From assembly GCA_036924285.1 (NCBI GenBank), contig JAYKYS010000017.1, positions 5,995,501 to 6,059,500 on the forward strand: a stretch of 64,000 nt of DNA, in the 5' to 3' direction. Position 1 is the first letter of the stretch; each line of letters begins with the position of its first letter. Positions 34,134 through 47,255 of this stretch are shown here, in pieces. A program made the position numbers and the translations under genes. Origin of the DNA: Asterella californica (Eukaryota > Streptophyta > Marchantiopsida > Marchantiales > Aytoniaceae). The notes beneath the pieces were generated by a model. The model made no database searches. It was not told where the DNA came from and saw only the letters and a list, made by a program, of their open reading frames with translations.

Positions 34134-34852
34134 CAAGATGAGGACATCTCCTTCCAGCGAGGGGTGAAGAAACGACGAACCATACGAGTAGCAACTTGAG
34201 GCGATTTGGGCCGATGGACTTTGTAGCTTTGACTTGTGTTTGGAAATAAAGATTTTGTTTCTTGAAAATTTGTCTAAGTGTATTGGTAGTGCATGGCTAT
34301 GACTAGTTCTGATCAGATGCCTAGGATGTTGTCAAGAGGAGGAACGAAGCACACTCAAAGGAAGCGAGCTGGTTTGGATAAGCATCTAAATCAAGATTAA
34401 GTCTTGATATCAAGACTTAGGTTTGCTGTAGCGTTGGCAAAGCAAGTATGAACTTTCATACTTGTCTTGGGGCTTGGGGTGATCTTGCTTTGCGGTTTTC
34501 TAACTTCAAAGTAAACTTAGTCGCGCGTCTAAGTCAAATCAGATTGCGACCGGAAAGTGAGTTTTGGGGGACCTTGTAAGTAGGTGTGAATACTTATAGT
34601 TAGCAAGTTAGAGTCTTAAGTATAATGTTTAGAAGTTGCCAACTAGTTTTGTTTAGGATAAGCCAAAAAGGTAAGGCTTTTCCCGAGACTAGTTGGAATT
34701 TTCTAAGTGTTCTAGCGACAACTTAAGACTCAAGCCAAGAAAGGAATTGCGGGTTAGCTACCAGAACACAATTCTGACGCCAAGGGGTTGGCTACCCATT
34801 TTGAACTTGGTGTTAACTTAAAGGATCATTGTTGATGAGGGCATCAACCTCC
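34134..34852 (+). other. Element C 3' untranslated region
   Basis: No ORF of note lies between the chromodomain and the polypurine tract. Untranslated regions of several hundred bases occur in this position in chromoviruses. Confidence 0.6.
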
Positions 34853-34866
34853 AAAGTGGGGGTGAG
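34853..34866 (+). other. Polypurine tract of element C
   Basis: AAAGTGGGGGTGAG lies directly before TGTCGCACC, the probable LTR start. Plus-strand DNA synthesis is primed at such tracts. The sequence is typical of plant gypsy elements apart from the single T. Confidence 0.7.
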
Positions 34867-35930
34867 TGTCGCACCTCTCATTCTCAAGATCGGGCGCAGA
34901 CGCGAACAACAAAACCCTAGCGGACTTGCGCTAGGTTGTGAACGCTCCGAGTAGGACTTAACGGCTTGGCCGGCAAGTCGGGATCAGATGAACCCTAAGT
35001 GGTTCTCTGAACCAAGGTTGGAACCTTGGGTTAGGACATAAGAGCCTACTCCAAGAGGGCCCCAGACGAACGCTGACCTAAGGGGGCGAGTCTGGGAACG
35101 GGCTGAAACATAAGTCTCAGACATAGGTATGAGACGTGGGTCCGAGACGTGAGACCGAGACGTGGATCTGAGACGCAGACGAACCACAGGATTCGACCAT
35201 GGGTCTGGACCACAGGTTTCCGAAAAATGACTAAGTGTTGGAGCTCCAGGGACGTTTTAGGTCGTGGACGGAGCTCCACATAAGATCTCGAGGCGAGCGA
35301 GGTATCATTGGAAAGGTCTCGTCGAGAGCTTTCCAGTGATATATAACACTCCTCGATCTGACCTCCGAGCTGGAAGTTATGACCGAACCACAATCGGGTT
35401 GTAGTATAATTTTCAGGGACCAAAGAGGAGGGCGGGGCCGCCGATCCCCAGAAGTATATATGAGGGGGGCTCGATGCCTGGGTGGGTCAGGACGAGTCAC
35501 CCGACCTCAGGGTTCGGCGGGCGGACTCTGGGGGCATGAGGTGATGGCTGGACCGGTTCCAAGGCACGTTCGGATCTAGACTTGGATGTCTGGACTTATG
35601 AACGATGTAAGGGCTGGGGCAAGACTAAGGAACGAGTCGGCGGGTTAGACCACCGTTCGGGAACCTAGACCCAGACGGACATCACGGACGGTTGGACCGC
35701 TAGGTGTGCTGGAGGCACCGTTTAGGACCCTAGACTTTATGGGAAGTCCGCCCCAAGTCATATTGTGACTTGCTCATGTTTGGGACCAACTTAGACGGAT
35801 CTAAGTCGGGACTTAGGATTGCTGAGCTTGATGAATAGGGAGACGGTCCGGCTCCGGTCCGGACCAAAAAGAACTAAGGTAAGTGGTGCATGGACGCTAA
35901 CTTGTGATTGTGTTTGCATGTTAGCGGTGT
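34867..35930 (+). repeat. 3' LTR of element C
   Basis: It starts TGTCGCACCTC right after the polypurine tract. It is GC-richer than its surroundings, and a TATA-like AGTATATATGA lies at about 35,453-35,462, in U3/R position. A run of short GAGACGTG-type repeats lies at 35,104-35,180. No CA terminus could be fixed, so the right edge is an estimate. Because the 5' LTR is missing, age cannot be measured from an LTR pair. Confidence 0.6.
35104..35180 (+). repeat. Short GAGACGTG-type tandem repeat inside the LTR
   Basis: Five to six imperfect units of about 16-18 bp share the core (T/C)GAGACG(T/C). They lie in the U3 part of the LTR, where short repeats often hold transcription-factor sites. No factor can be named. 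Confidence 0.55.
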
Positions 35931-35999
35931 AAAGTTTTACCTACTGAGCTAGAGCTTCCGCTGGCGCAACAAGGCAGTAGGTGCGCGAGACCTCACCAT

Positions 36000-36655
36000 G
36001 GAGCCATCCGTGAGGTGATCTGGTCTAACTCTCACCGTCAACATCTTGAGTGTCATGTGTAGAGTTGTATCCCTTGATAACCCTGATCCCTCTGAAGATG
36101 TCTGCAGCTGGAATGGACATCTCTTCACCTCGGACATCTTCAAACCCAAACCAATGCACGCCGTCTTCTCCAACATCAACGGCTTGGCTCTAGAGTCTAA
36201 CAATACTTTTTGCGGTCGTGCACCTTTCCTGAAAGTGCGACCAAACAGAAAATATCACTTATGTTGTCCAACAACACCACACCTAGTGTCAAACCAGCAC
36301 GGTCAATCACCGACCTAGGTGGTAACTCATCTAACCTAGCAGTTACCGCTTGCCAAGTACCACTGATAGTTATCCTGATCCAGGGCTCCTTTGACACATC
36401 TACCACCTCTTGCTGAACCACTTTAGCACTAGAGATAACTACATCCTCGCTCTCACTAAGCGTGGCCTTCAACTGGAACACTAGAGCCAAGCTAACTCCC
36501 AATGCTCTCATACTTGTGGCTGAAAATAGAGAGACTCAGAGAACTATTGTAGCCGTCTTCAACATCGAGTTTGACGTCACATCCACAGACGTCGAGGGTT
36601 AACTCGCATCACCCCCACTCCTCGATGTCGATGCCTACAACTTTGGAAGGGTGTT
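36000..36655 (+). pseudogene. Unidentified ORF remnant
   Basis: On the plus strand one frame reads 36,046-36,318 (for example 'SEDVCSWNGHLFTSDIFKPK'). Another reads from 36,210 through one TGA at 36,414 to about 36,600 ('LSVAFNWNTRAKL', 'ILVAENRETQRTIVAVFNIE'). Together they look like a coding region with one frameshift and one or two stops. The minus strand also has a 104-codon ORF (36,197-36,511) with a signal-peptide-like start, so the coding strand is uncertain. I do not recognise a family. Composition here is less AT-rich than in the next 6 kb. Confidence 0.3.
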
Positions 36656-36659
36656 CAGT

Positions 36660-36910
36660 TTATATTAGAATGTGTGAGAGTCAACTATACATCATTTTGT
36701 CTTCTAGTAGCGAGCAAACAGCCATTACAAGACAATAAAAATGACAAGAATTATCACCTCAATACTAATCATGCATTATTTTGTATTCTAGTAGCAAGCA
36801 TATAATCGCAAGACAAAATAGAAGTGACAAGTCAGCAAGGATGTTGTGTTGAGAATGCTTTGTTACCTTCCACCTCATCGTCAACATTACATTATTTTGT
36901 CTTCTACTAG
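36660..36910. repeat. Hairpin-forming dispersed repeat, copy 2
   Basis: Three tandem-like units share ATTTTGTCTTCTAGTAGCGA, with a reverse-complementary half (ACAAGACAAAATAG-type) about 30 bp further on. They match copies at 20,789-21,185 and 38,330-38,570. This copy stands on the left of the decayed gag at 37.3-38.2 kb. Confidence 0.65.
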
Positions 36911-37319
36911 CGCGTATCTCATCTGCACTCCTTCCCGTATGAGAAGAAGACCCAATCTCTGTATTGCCCATCTTCCTCGTGAACTATCCTTAATCATGCA
37001 AAAGTTTTCACTGATCACCTCGAAGCTCTCTTAGTGGAAGCACCAATTATATCATACATCGAGAGTTAGGGTGAACATCATGGCTAAAATCGATGAGAAA
37101 ATTTTGCACAATTCTCTTAAAATCTTCTTAACATTTCATAAGATTCATAACAACTCATCTGTTCATGTTGTATTCATCCAAAATCTCTTTATTGCTTTGA
37201 TTTCTCGTGTACATCTCATTGTTTTTGAACTACTTCTTCCTTTTTTTCCCCTAATCTCTTACGAGATCTCTTCTCAAACTCCTCTCTCCTTTCATGCAGT
37301 TGCTTCAACAGCAACATAC

Positions 37320-38229
37320 GGGATATAGTGGTGAGCAGCTATCTAACAATGGATTGCAAGCCATAGTAATAAGATTAGAAGATTTGATGGACAAGATATC
37401 ACCAAGTACTTGCGTGCTTACACATATGAGATGGAGATGAACAGGATAATAGAACAAAAAATAGTTGGGCATTTTGAGTTAGTTGTAATTCAATAAATCA
37501 GGAATTAGATAACAAGTTGAGGAAGAAGCATGGAAAGTCATGAGAAGCATACGAACATGCACTCAAAGAGGAGCTCCAATGAGGATGCAAATAGAATCAC
37601 TCATAGAATCTTTTTGGATTGAGTAGATCAACAGCTCGAGAAAGGAATGACCCCAAGTGAATTATTCCGTGAGTTTGAGAAGAGGTTTGGTTAGCTCTCT
37701 CATAATGGGAGATTGACGTTGGATCTGGAAAAAAAACAGAACTATTTCTCCAAGCTATGGATGCTGTGTTGGAGATTAAGTTGTGGATGTTACTAGTAGA
37801 TAGTTTTGAAGAGAGAGGGGTGTCAAGCAATTGGAAGAAGGTTGAAGAAGCAATACTGATACTTACCAAGCAACGTCAGACGAGAATGGAGCTATAGCAA
37901 GAAAGTCAAAATGTCATGTTTTTTTTCTGCTCTTACGACGAGCCTATAATAACCAAAGAAGACGACTTGGTGATTGAGGATAGGATTAGAGGCATATGAG
38001 ATCTGAAAGTGGAAATGATGGAGTTGAAGAGAGGACATAGTAGTTGGTGACATCAAGTATACCTTTCACGTCCATATGTATTTGGTGCGATAGCACTGAT
38101 CATCAACGTCATGATTGTGAGGAGTTTGCAGAAGCTTTGGGAAAAGGTTTTGTGAATTTTCAAGATGGGAGTATTCATTTGGCTGATAGTGAAACTGAGT
38201 TGGATATAGATTTGATAAGGGTGGAATGA
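37320..38229 (+). pseudogene. Second element A-type gag remnant with zinc knuckle
   Basis: Plus-strand frames between stops match the gag at 1,690-2,529. Examples are 'RAYTYEMEMN' near 37,415, 'ELFREFEKRFG' near 37,660 and 'SNWKKVEEA' near 37,830. It then continues beyond the point where element A is broken, into a CCHC knuckle at 38,077-38,118 (C-x2-C-x4-H-x4-C, starting CIWC) and an acidic tail to 38,229. Many stops and frameshifts show it is old. No pol follows. It is useful because it shows what element A lost to the LTR segment. Confidence 0.65.
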
Positions 38230-38329
38230 AAAGATTAATTGGATGTAAGGATGGCACAACAAGTGTTGTGCATGTTGCAGATCTTGAGTCTTATCCGGTA
38301 GGATAAAGAGGACTACTTCAGCATCACAA

Positions 38330-38570
38330 ATGTTTTATCTTCTAGTAGCAAGTAGATAGTCACTACAAGAGAAAATAACAGTGACAAGACTTGCCATCTC
38401 AATGCAAACATTGTGCTATTTTGTCTTCTAGTTACGAGCATGTAGTCGCTATAAGACAAAATAGTAGTGACAAACTAGCAGGGATGTTGCATCAAGAATG
38501 CCCTATCATATGCAATTATTTTGTCTTCTAGCAGCTAGGAGGTACCTATTAGAAGATAAGACAATAACAC
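38330..38570. repeat. Hairpin-forming dispersed repeat, copy 3
   Basis: These are the same units as at 36,660-36,910. CTATTTTGTCTTCTAG and the downstream AAGACAAAATAG form arms of a stem. They lie on the right of the gag remnant, so copies 2 and 3 bracket it about 1.4 kb apart. Confidence 0.65.
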
Positions 38571-41500
38571 TTAAACAGTTCGTGAAGAAATATTAAACTT
38601 ATAATTCAGAACATTGTAAAACCCATAACTTTGTCATTAGAAGTCAGTTCAGTTGATTTTTTTTGCATTGGAACCTCACTTCATACGCTATAGTTTGGAT
38701 TTGGTATAAAATGATTGAGAGCTAAGGAAAACTTTCTAGTACTACTACGTGTGAATGATAGTGGTAGATAAATTAAGGATAAGAGATACATGAGTTAGGA
38801 AGAAAAGGGATAGAAAGAGATATATATTTCTCGTTGATTACAACCATGAGGTTTGTCTTGGAAAAACTCTCACTTTACGATGAGAAGGCTCCCGAGAATC
38901 AACATATTGTTGCTTTGTCATCCACATACACATTATATCGAGGAACAATGAATGCTACTTATGAATTGTTTTGGCTTTGATGACTGCTGTATAATATTCG
39001 TGTGGTGTGTATATATTATGTTGTTGTGTATATTGTTAAGTACATGCTATATATAATGTTTGTACGACATGGTACTACCAAACAATGAGCTCATACTAGT
39101 GAGATGACAAGTGAACAACTAACAACCAATTATCTCATAAAAGTAAAGAGTGAATTTCGAAACACTAACATACATACATTGTCGGACGGATAGCAAAGTA
39201 TGACAAATTAACGTATGGTCGTACATGCACACGTGAAGACAAAAACAAACTGCTTGTTTGCAGTTCCCTCTCTATCATTCATTGTTTGAAAATGATAATA
39301 GAATATAAAAGCTCTAGAGAAAATTAGTTTCTTATGTCAGTTTATATTTGTTCAAAAAGAATGTCTCTCTTTCTTCTAGAAGTTCATATACCCAACTATG
39401 AATGATGGGTAATTAGTGTATTCTTAGAAGCTGAAGACACAATCTTAATCTTTGGTATTTATTGTGCACATCATGATGTCAATATGAAGATACGTCATAT
39501 GAAGCAGATCGTCATTGCTCAATCATCCATCTCCACATTCAAGGTTTGGAGATTCATCATATACTCTTTTGCCTTGAGAGAAATACAACATGGTTCTCTT
39601 AAGTCTATATATATATAAACATAGAGATATGTCAATCTGACACTATCTCTCATCTGTCTCACCATGCCAACGATCTCATCTCTCATCTCATTGACTCATG
39701 CATGAGTTTCTACAAAAATCATTGTTGGTCTTGAAAGATCTATCGAGAAATACGTGGGATATTTGGCTGTGAAAAGCGCATAAGGTTGAGAAACATGCAC
39801 AACAAGACGCACAACAACGCACTTCAAATCCAAAATCTTAAGTATGTTGCTCTTTTACTTTTGTCTATTATTCACGAGATTTACAAACACACTTAGTGGT
39901 TTGTTGCATACAAACGTGTCTGAATGCTATCACTATGTAATCCAATCCAGCGGTATCCAACACTTCTTTTACGAACTTTTGTGAAATAAGTTATGTCACT
40001 TCTAAGTTCACATCCTTCAATCTCAAAGCTTCCCAAACATATATACCAAAACTTGAAATTGATGAGTAAGATATAATCCAGGCTACATCTAGATCCAACG
40101 ATTCACTATATGCCTCCAACGAACCTTCTAGCACAAAATTATAGCTCTCTCGACATTTTAGAAAAAAATCCATTCCTTCATGAGCTCGTGCAGATTTGCT
40201 GACTTACCTTAAACTATATCTCTTCACAATTTGTTAGTTTTATCCATTGTATGTTCAATTTTCAAATTCCGCGTGTCTTTTGAAACACCTCAATGGATCC
40301 TTTCTAATATGGTCAACATATCCTCTAATTGACGTTTAGAACGCAAGTTATGACCAATTAAAGCACATTGGCTCCTCCTCTTTACTTATAAAACAATCTT
40401 AGTAATATTTGTGATATAATCCCTCCGTATGTCTCAAATGAATTTGCCTAAAATCCTATATACTAATCTAATCAAATTTCTTATTAATGATCTCTATAAC
40501 ATAAGAGAGTCCCCATGTGTGAATCTTCGTAAGCTCTTGATGTTGAATGTAACAAAATTTTCGATACAGAAATATTATATAAAATCTTATGAATGTGGAT
40601 GAAAGGATTTATTCTACATGCAACTCTTAGGAAGTCTCAGTGATCGGCTCTAGTTTAAATCTTGATGATCTTTATCGATCTCTAGTTTAAATCTCATAAG
40701 ATTATTTATACACTATTATTGCAAATATTGTTAAGAGAATATAATAAATATATAAAAAAATATCTCTACAAGTCATGATGAATGGATCTAACAAAGTCTC
40801 AATGATGAGCTCAGTTTATAAGTCTCAAGGAAGGAAATGTTAAACCTCGATATGAGGATCTATAAATCTCTATTGAAGTAATCTCTATGAAGACAACTCT
40901 AAGATGTCCAGATGTCACATTTAAGTCATGAATAATCTCATGGTTATAGCAGGAAAATCAAATTTCATTTAATACATATATAATATAAAAAAAACATTTG
41001 TAATATATCATATTTCATTTAGCATATTATATCAAATTTCATTGAGTAAATGTTAGTCTATGTGAATACTTAATATTTTGGTACTCAAAATGCTCACGAT
41101 AACAAATTTTGTTAAGAAGCTCACAGTCAGAGCTTTGTATTCTAATTTTGTCCTCGACTAGATAACTATAAGCCTAAAAAAAAGTACAGAAGTAGCCGAA
41201 AGAAAGTACCAAAGTTTGCACTTGCTCAAATTATACATTAGTAGCTTTCGCAATTTCGCTATACTAAAAGATTCTCTTGTCAATATTGTACAAAATTACG
41301 TCTTGGAGCTCTTCAAGAATATATCATCATTATAATTGTATGATATTTGTATTTTTCAACTTGAACCATCACAAATTGATTCATTTCATTATAACTTGTT
41401 TTCAAGACAAGCTTGTGATGAAAGATTTCTATTATAAGATCAAGTTCTACATGATCGTCTCTATTAAATTTCATCTGATGTTCTCATTTCTTATCAAACA

Positions 41501-42590
41501 TAATTGAATATCATTTTGTTAACAACATGCTATGTACAAAGTTATGATAGTTTCTCTCTAAGTGCTTGAGCATGTGATAGTCCAAATAATATTATAATTG
41601 AGAACCATGTCAGATGAGCTTATTTAGAATAATTTGACAAAATTAGTTGGAGAGATGGTATTTCAATGTTGAGAGACTGGATAATAATTACAATGATTGA
41701 GATGTTTCAAAGTAAGATGATTGAAATTCTCAAATTGAGAAAACGTATTATTTTATAACTAGTAATTTGAAGCATTAAACATCACTGTAATGTCCATCAT
41801 AATTGTCTCTATAATGGACAACATCAATGATTTCAGATAAAGCATTACACGCGCTAGGTGGTGCACTACTATCTCTTCCTCTACCACTCCTTCTACACAC
41901 TAAAACAAGGTAATCATATACAAACAAAAGATATGAAAATTTACTTGGACATTCTCCTTGCTTGCAATCAAATCTGGTTCAACATTTTTTATCATCCTTC
42001 ATTTCTACTTCCATTGTGTCTCTTACATATCACTTTGTCGTGTCGTGGACCCACTATCGTGTAAAAACAGAGGTCTTACGTAAAATATTCAGTAAGTAAC
42101 AGTTATAATTATATCTTTTCTCTTAGAATTTAATATGCATCTCAACTCCTCTCGTGGAAAAGAGGAACAAGAGGAAAAACTAAAAATACTAATAGAAAAG
42201 TTCAGAGACATAGGTTTAGCGTACAAGTTAACCTCATTTTCCGTTTGAAATAATTCATCACCAGCGTAAAATATCTTTGACACAATACTTTTGTACATAA
42301 TCTTCACTTTTTTACTTAACTCTAGCTTGGATAGACATTTAATCCACATTAGAAAGAGAAGCAGGGCTAATGTCAAGACCGAGACATGTAATAGTAATAA
42401 ATAGTTTTATTTTTTTCTTGTTAGAAGTTTATATTGAATGTTCCAAACAAGATTCTTCTAAGTGTCGGTTCAGGTTCCTTCTTTCTCGTTGTTTAATATT
42501 TTATTTCTTTGTAGTATCTTTACTTTTTGATACTTTAGAAAATAATACGAATATACTATGAACATTATCAACAGAGATGACCTGACTCTC
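38571..42590. other. AT-rich 4-kb region without a recognised gene
   Basis: Only short ORFs without recognisable domains occur, on both strands. The part at about 39,765-39,900 resembles 14,960-15,075, including a TGTGAAAAG(C/T)GC stretch and GTTGAGAAACA, so it is probably an LTR end of a shared family. The rest is AT-rich with A and T runs. It is probably decayed transposon sequence, but nothing can be assigned. Confidence 0.45.
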
Positions 42591-45500
42591 TCGATCTTAG
42601 ATGCTCTTAAACCCCGGTGTGTATTAAGGCTTATGCGTAGTAGATGGAAGTCGTTTTAGGGTTCAAATTTGGAGAACGGAACTCGGAAAACGTCCGGGAA
42701 ACATATATTGGAAACATATCTCAGATGGGTGAGTATCGGTTGGGCTATTTATCCCGGATGATGGAATTGGAAACACATATCAGCGAGGAGGAGGACACCC
42801 CAGGGACACTACGGTGTTATCTCGTTCAATTTAGACTGGAGAAACAGACCGTAGAATAACACAGCTCGCGATGCGTCCTGCCACGTAAGCGACCTAATGA
42901 CGAGCTGGAATAGGTGACTTCGTATAGGTCGTAGCTTAGGTCTTAACGATTCAAAGGAGTATCATGTGAAAATATCTCTCTCGTCACGCTGTGGATGATC
43001 TACAGTATACCTGAGACCACGAAGGGGTTTGCTTGCAAAGAGAATTCACCGGTCGTCGTCCCTATATCAGTGCCGTCTGTAGAAGGCGAGTGAATGCTTA
43101 TCGAGAGCACACTGTGGAAGTCGAGTTGGCCGGTCAAACCTTCGAGACGCTCGGCCTACTACTGGTATTAGTTTGACCTGTCCAGTCTGCCTGTTTCGTT
43201 GGTCAGGATCACTGATCACACAGACGGCGAACTCATGATCAAACTCTATTGAATTCGGTTCTTGGATGATCGAAGCCTGTTCAGTTTACAAGGGCGGCAG
43301 TCCGTAACAGGTGAGAGGTGGGAACACGGTTAGCGAAAGGGTGAAGTGTGAAGACGGCAGATCTATGGGCTAGAATCTTTGATCATCCATGTCTTTGCTT
43401 TGCTTTTCATTGTGATATACATTTGTGAAATTCTAAATGAGCTTCCAAATGCTGGTTGTCTCATCTCAGCTCAGTTGTCTATAATTGAGTTTCTTCTATA
43501 CATACGTTCCATACATATCTGCTGGAATTACTCGCGGAATGTGTTCTGGTTGTTTGCTATCGCTCTTATCCGTCTTCACAGTCTTGTTCGAGGGTCTGTC
43601 GGACCCACATGCAAGAAGGTCCCTTGGTTGATTCGCCTGGTGTTTGCCTCTGCTGGGACTTCGAAGATAGCTTTTCGTTTTATATACTTCTTGTATGTGA
43701 GAATGAACAAAGAATGGATGCCTTCGGATGTAGTGGCTAGACAAGCGAACACCTGCCTTAACTAATCTTCTAAGAAGGGTAGGGTGTACTGAAAATCTGA
43801 ACTCGTCACTATTTCCCGTTTATAGAATTTTATTTCTGGCTCTGGCGCTAAACGGATGCGAAGCATGTATTTTTACTGTTGTTAGCTGCTACATGAGACC
43901 CCGCAATGGTTAAAGGAAGATGGTACAATTTGCAAAATAGTTCTCGGTGACATGTTGATTGGTTGCGGCGAGCGTATGTCCCAGGAGGATGTCGGATGCG
44001 CGTGTAAGGAAGTACGAATCTGTATAAAGGGGAGGGGATGAGTTCCACCTAGACGTTCCAGAAGAGACTTATGTGAGAATTATGTAGGCAAGGCTTAAAT
44101 GAAATCTCGACTTCGGAGGGGAGTGTACTGGTTTGCCAGGATTCAGGTTATCCCTTTTGCCGATTAGAATTGTTAGCAAACGTGAACAGGAGGTGCTGAA
44201 GAGTACTCATACGTGCAAAGCTTTAGTGGGACCCTTGATAGGCTGCGATTGGGACGAGCGTTTATCGTAGTTGCTCTATTCGGCCCTTGAATACGTTCCT
44301 TTCTTCCGGTGTAGGTGTGCTGCATGTCCTGTGTGTTGTTTGAACATCCCGTCCCTGTTACCTTATCTGCTATCATTTACCCAGACTGTATGTGGTAGAA
44401 TTTCTCTTCTTGTCCAGCGGGATTTGTTACTACTCTCTGGTTCGCATTGCCTTGCTGAACCTGCCATAAGTTGCAATTTCACCGGTTCCATGCATGTTCA
44501 GTGTTTGTGTCTTCTTAAATGATTTCTTTTATCTTGCTGGTTTCTGCTAGATGTCTTATGGAAGTGACGAAGACATTTTGGCTTTTAGAGTTTTAACTCT
44601 TTGTCTTGGACATGATTTTTTATTAGGTTTTAGTAGGTGTCTTGTGGAATATAATAATCAGGGTCGTATTCTAGTGTCTTGGGTCACTCGTCTTCTCTTT
44701 TCCCTATGACTGACTGTTAGGGGAAGGATGGGTGGAAGTTTTCATGTATAGTTGGTTAATTCTTATGAGCTGCCGTCAAACATAATCCATGACTCGCGGA
44801 TGTGTCTCAATAACCGTGTATTCCCCTGGCCAGAGGTGATATAGATGTGGAACACAGTATTTGTCTCGAATGTTCTTTATGTGTCACGCGGATAGCCTTG
44901 AATTTCTGGCAGCGACTTATTGTGGTATTTTCTGTTTTCATTAATTAGCTTGGAAGTGGTCATATTTCAGTCACGAGTGTTTTGCGCTTCCTTGCTCATG
45001 ATTGACACTGCCGTGCGCTCTCGTGGACCTAAAACTTAGATTGCACTTACACGGTTACGGTGCACCTGAGAGAACCATCTTTGGAGATGATCGCAATACA
45101 CATTCCCATGACCTGAGGAAGCCCATCTTGGGAATTGTCCTTCGCAATACGCATTTGCATGGGTCGGCTCTTCCGTTAATTTTGGCTTAACTCCAGACTT
45201 CAAGGTAGCGCGCATTTTGGCGTTATTTGGTACTCACTAGTACTTTCTCTAGGTTTCTTGCGAGCTACTAAGTGCGGGAGCCTGGACGTTCGACCTGCCG
45301 TTCTCGTGTACGTATATATATACTTCTCTCGGTGAAGGTACTTCGCAGGGTTGAAGCTTTTAATTTTTGAGCAGGAGCATTCCGTTGAACGGCAGGAGGA
45401 ATAAGATGAACTAGCAGACCAAGATCTGTACCCTTTGTCAAGATGCTGTGCATTATTTCAGGCTGCATAGAATTTACTTCTCTCTGAACATGTCTGTTTA

Positions 45501-47255
45501 GCGACATAAGAAAGCTGATGCCACCGAACCTGTTCACAAGATTCATTCGACTGGACTGGAAACGCAAAGGAACTGCCATGTTGTCCAATACCTTTTCGGG
45601 TCAGCTTGACAAAATCCCTTCGGTCGATAATCTAGTCAAATCCTTATTGGCTGAACCATGGAATGTGAGGGCGAACGTCCTCTATGGGAAGTCGTCTTAC
45701 TAATTGGGTATATGGTCGGGAGGCCACGGTTTGCAATTCTTAATAAGTACATCTCTCGTTAAACATTTCGTGTAATATAAGTGTGTGACGATAGTTCTTG
45801 CGTCGAGCTGCTATACTCATGGACTCACGAGGTACTGCACTGGGTTCTCGAGTACGAATAGATGTACTTCTCAGGGATCTGGCTACCTCCAGACTAGAAG
45901 TTAGCGCACATTCTGCCCCTGTTTGCTACATAATATCTACTTCGCCAGGTTCTTGCGGGCTCCTTTATGTGCTTGAGCGTGGTCCTTGATTCTATCTGCC
46001 ATTCTCGTGTACTACTATATGTACCTTCTCTGCGCTTTCTAGGTCTTTGGGGTTTACCTCAAGTGTGCAAGCACAGTTCTTGTCGCAGAATACTGTGCTC
46101 AAGCGAGTTGTTCGCTGATCTTAAGTGTGTGAGCATAGTTCCTGTCAATGGGCTTGGTCTATTGGCTGTGAATACTTTGTTGTAAGACTCATTCTGAACT
46201 CGTTAGTTTTGCGCGTTGATTGTGTTGCTTTTGACCTATTCTTTTCGAGAACAGATTTTATTGCAGAGCTTTGCCTGCTATGCTAGTTGTTACTTTAACT
46301 GCTCCGATCTCTCAGCAGATTTAGTAGTCACCTTAACCATTTCGTCCTGTCATAACTGTCGTATCCCGTATCGTTAGAAATAAGTTTGATTTGTAATTTT
46401 TCATGTGAATGTTTATTGTCCATTTTTTGATTATTTTTCTCACCCGTTTTATTACCTCGTTTGGCGAACTATTCCTATTAGTCTTTTCTCTTGCCCAGAT
46501 CTTGGGCGGCCATGCTACCGTCTGACGGGCTTGCGGCCGCGCTTTCTTTTTCTCATCTGTGTCTGCTAGTTTGTACACCCAAGCCGTTTAGTCCGGCCGG
46601 TCGGTGGACATGACTTCTGATCTTAATGGCCTATGAAGTTCAGTGTTGGGCAGCAGATTCCTGCGGATTATTTCAAGAAGGTTGTGATGTGGCGCTGCTT
46701 AATCTTAGATTTCTTCTTTCTGTTGGCTTGCCACATTCACAATGTGGTGACACTTGAGTACCCTTCCAACGTCTCTAACAAACGGATCTGACGATGGTGT
46801 ACTCGTGCATTTCGGTGCGACTACTTGGTGTCGTTTAGGCTGCAGAGACCTGCGGTGAGTTCAGTCATCAGCAGAGGAGGTTGTGAACCACTTTTGCATG
46901 TTGTTCTCAAGACTTATCAATCACCTCAGGGAAGCAGTTTCCGGACACCTTATGTGCGAAATCTATAAGTGCGTATTCTCGAACTTCATTTGATATATGT
47001 TATGCAATAAACGTGTTATCCAAATAAAGTGAGTGAAGCAGCACGCATTAGTTTGGGAGCTATCGACTGTCTCGGGATCTGATATGAGGCTGGTTCCGAG
47101 GACATTTGCTTCCTTCATTATTGCAAGTTTCTCTTGAAATCCAGAAACTGAACACAAACGTTCCCCAAAGCCGGAATTAATACGTGAAGCACGATGTAAA
47201 CTTACAGGCTGATTCAAAGAATATCGAGCAGAAACAATCATCTTGTTTTGTTCCA
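42591..47255 (+). other. 5' flank of the CBP60 gene
   Basis: Composition rises in GC from about 42,590. No convincing coding exon was found before the ATG at 47,256. A TATA-like TGTATAAAGG lies at 44,021-44,030, but it is over 3 kb from the ATG and would need a long leader or a leader intron. The stretch 45,290-46,010 shares motifs with the intron repeats (for example TGCCATTCTCGTGTAC). This is probably promoter, leader and repeat sequence. Confidence 0.4.
45495..45700 (+). repeat. Diverged duplicate of 51,590-51,790
   Basis: Both stretches read alike: TCTGTTTAG(C/T)GAC, then CACCGAACCTGTTCAC versus CGCCGGACTTGTTCAC, then GTCAGC(T/C)TGACAAA and a CTTCGGTCG(A/T)T-like block. Neither holds a recognisable exon. 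One copy is upstream of the gene and the other is in intron 2. Confidence 0.6.

Larger units (their letters stand above)
30339..35930 (+). mobile_element. Element C: 5'-truncated chromovirus (Ty3/gypsy with chromodomain)
   Basis: Order: end of gag, protease, RT, RNase H, integrase, chromodomain, a long 3' untranslated region, a polypurine tract and a 3' LTR. The 5' LTR, leader and most of gag are missing, and the element starts inside the RT of element B. The frame carries five in-frame stops and one frameshift, and the integrase has lost its catalytic Glu, so it cannot move by itself. The right end is approximate. Confidence 0.88.

Noticed and set aside
43379..43765. 128-codon plus-strand ORF upstream of the CBP60 gene
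   Set aside because: The hydrophobic composition comes from T-rich DNA. There is no family resemblance and no support for a start or splice context.
44021..44030. TGTATAAAGG as the CBP60 core promoter
   Set aside because: It lies over 3 kb before the ATG with no visible leader exon. TATA-like strings are common in this window. Not called without transcript-start evidence.
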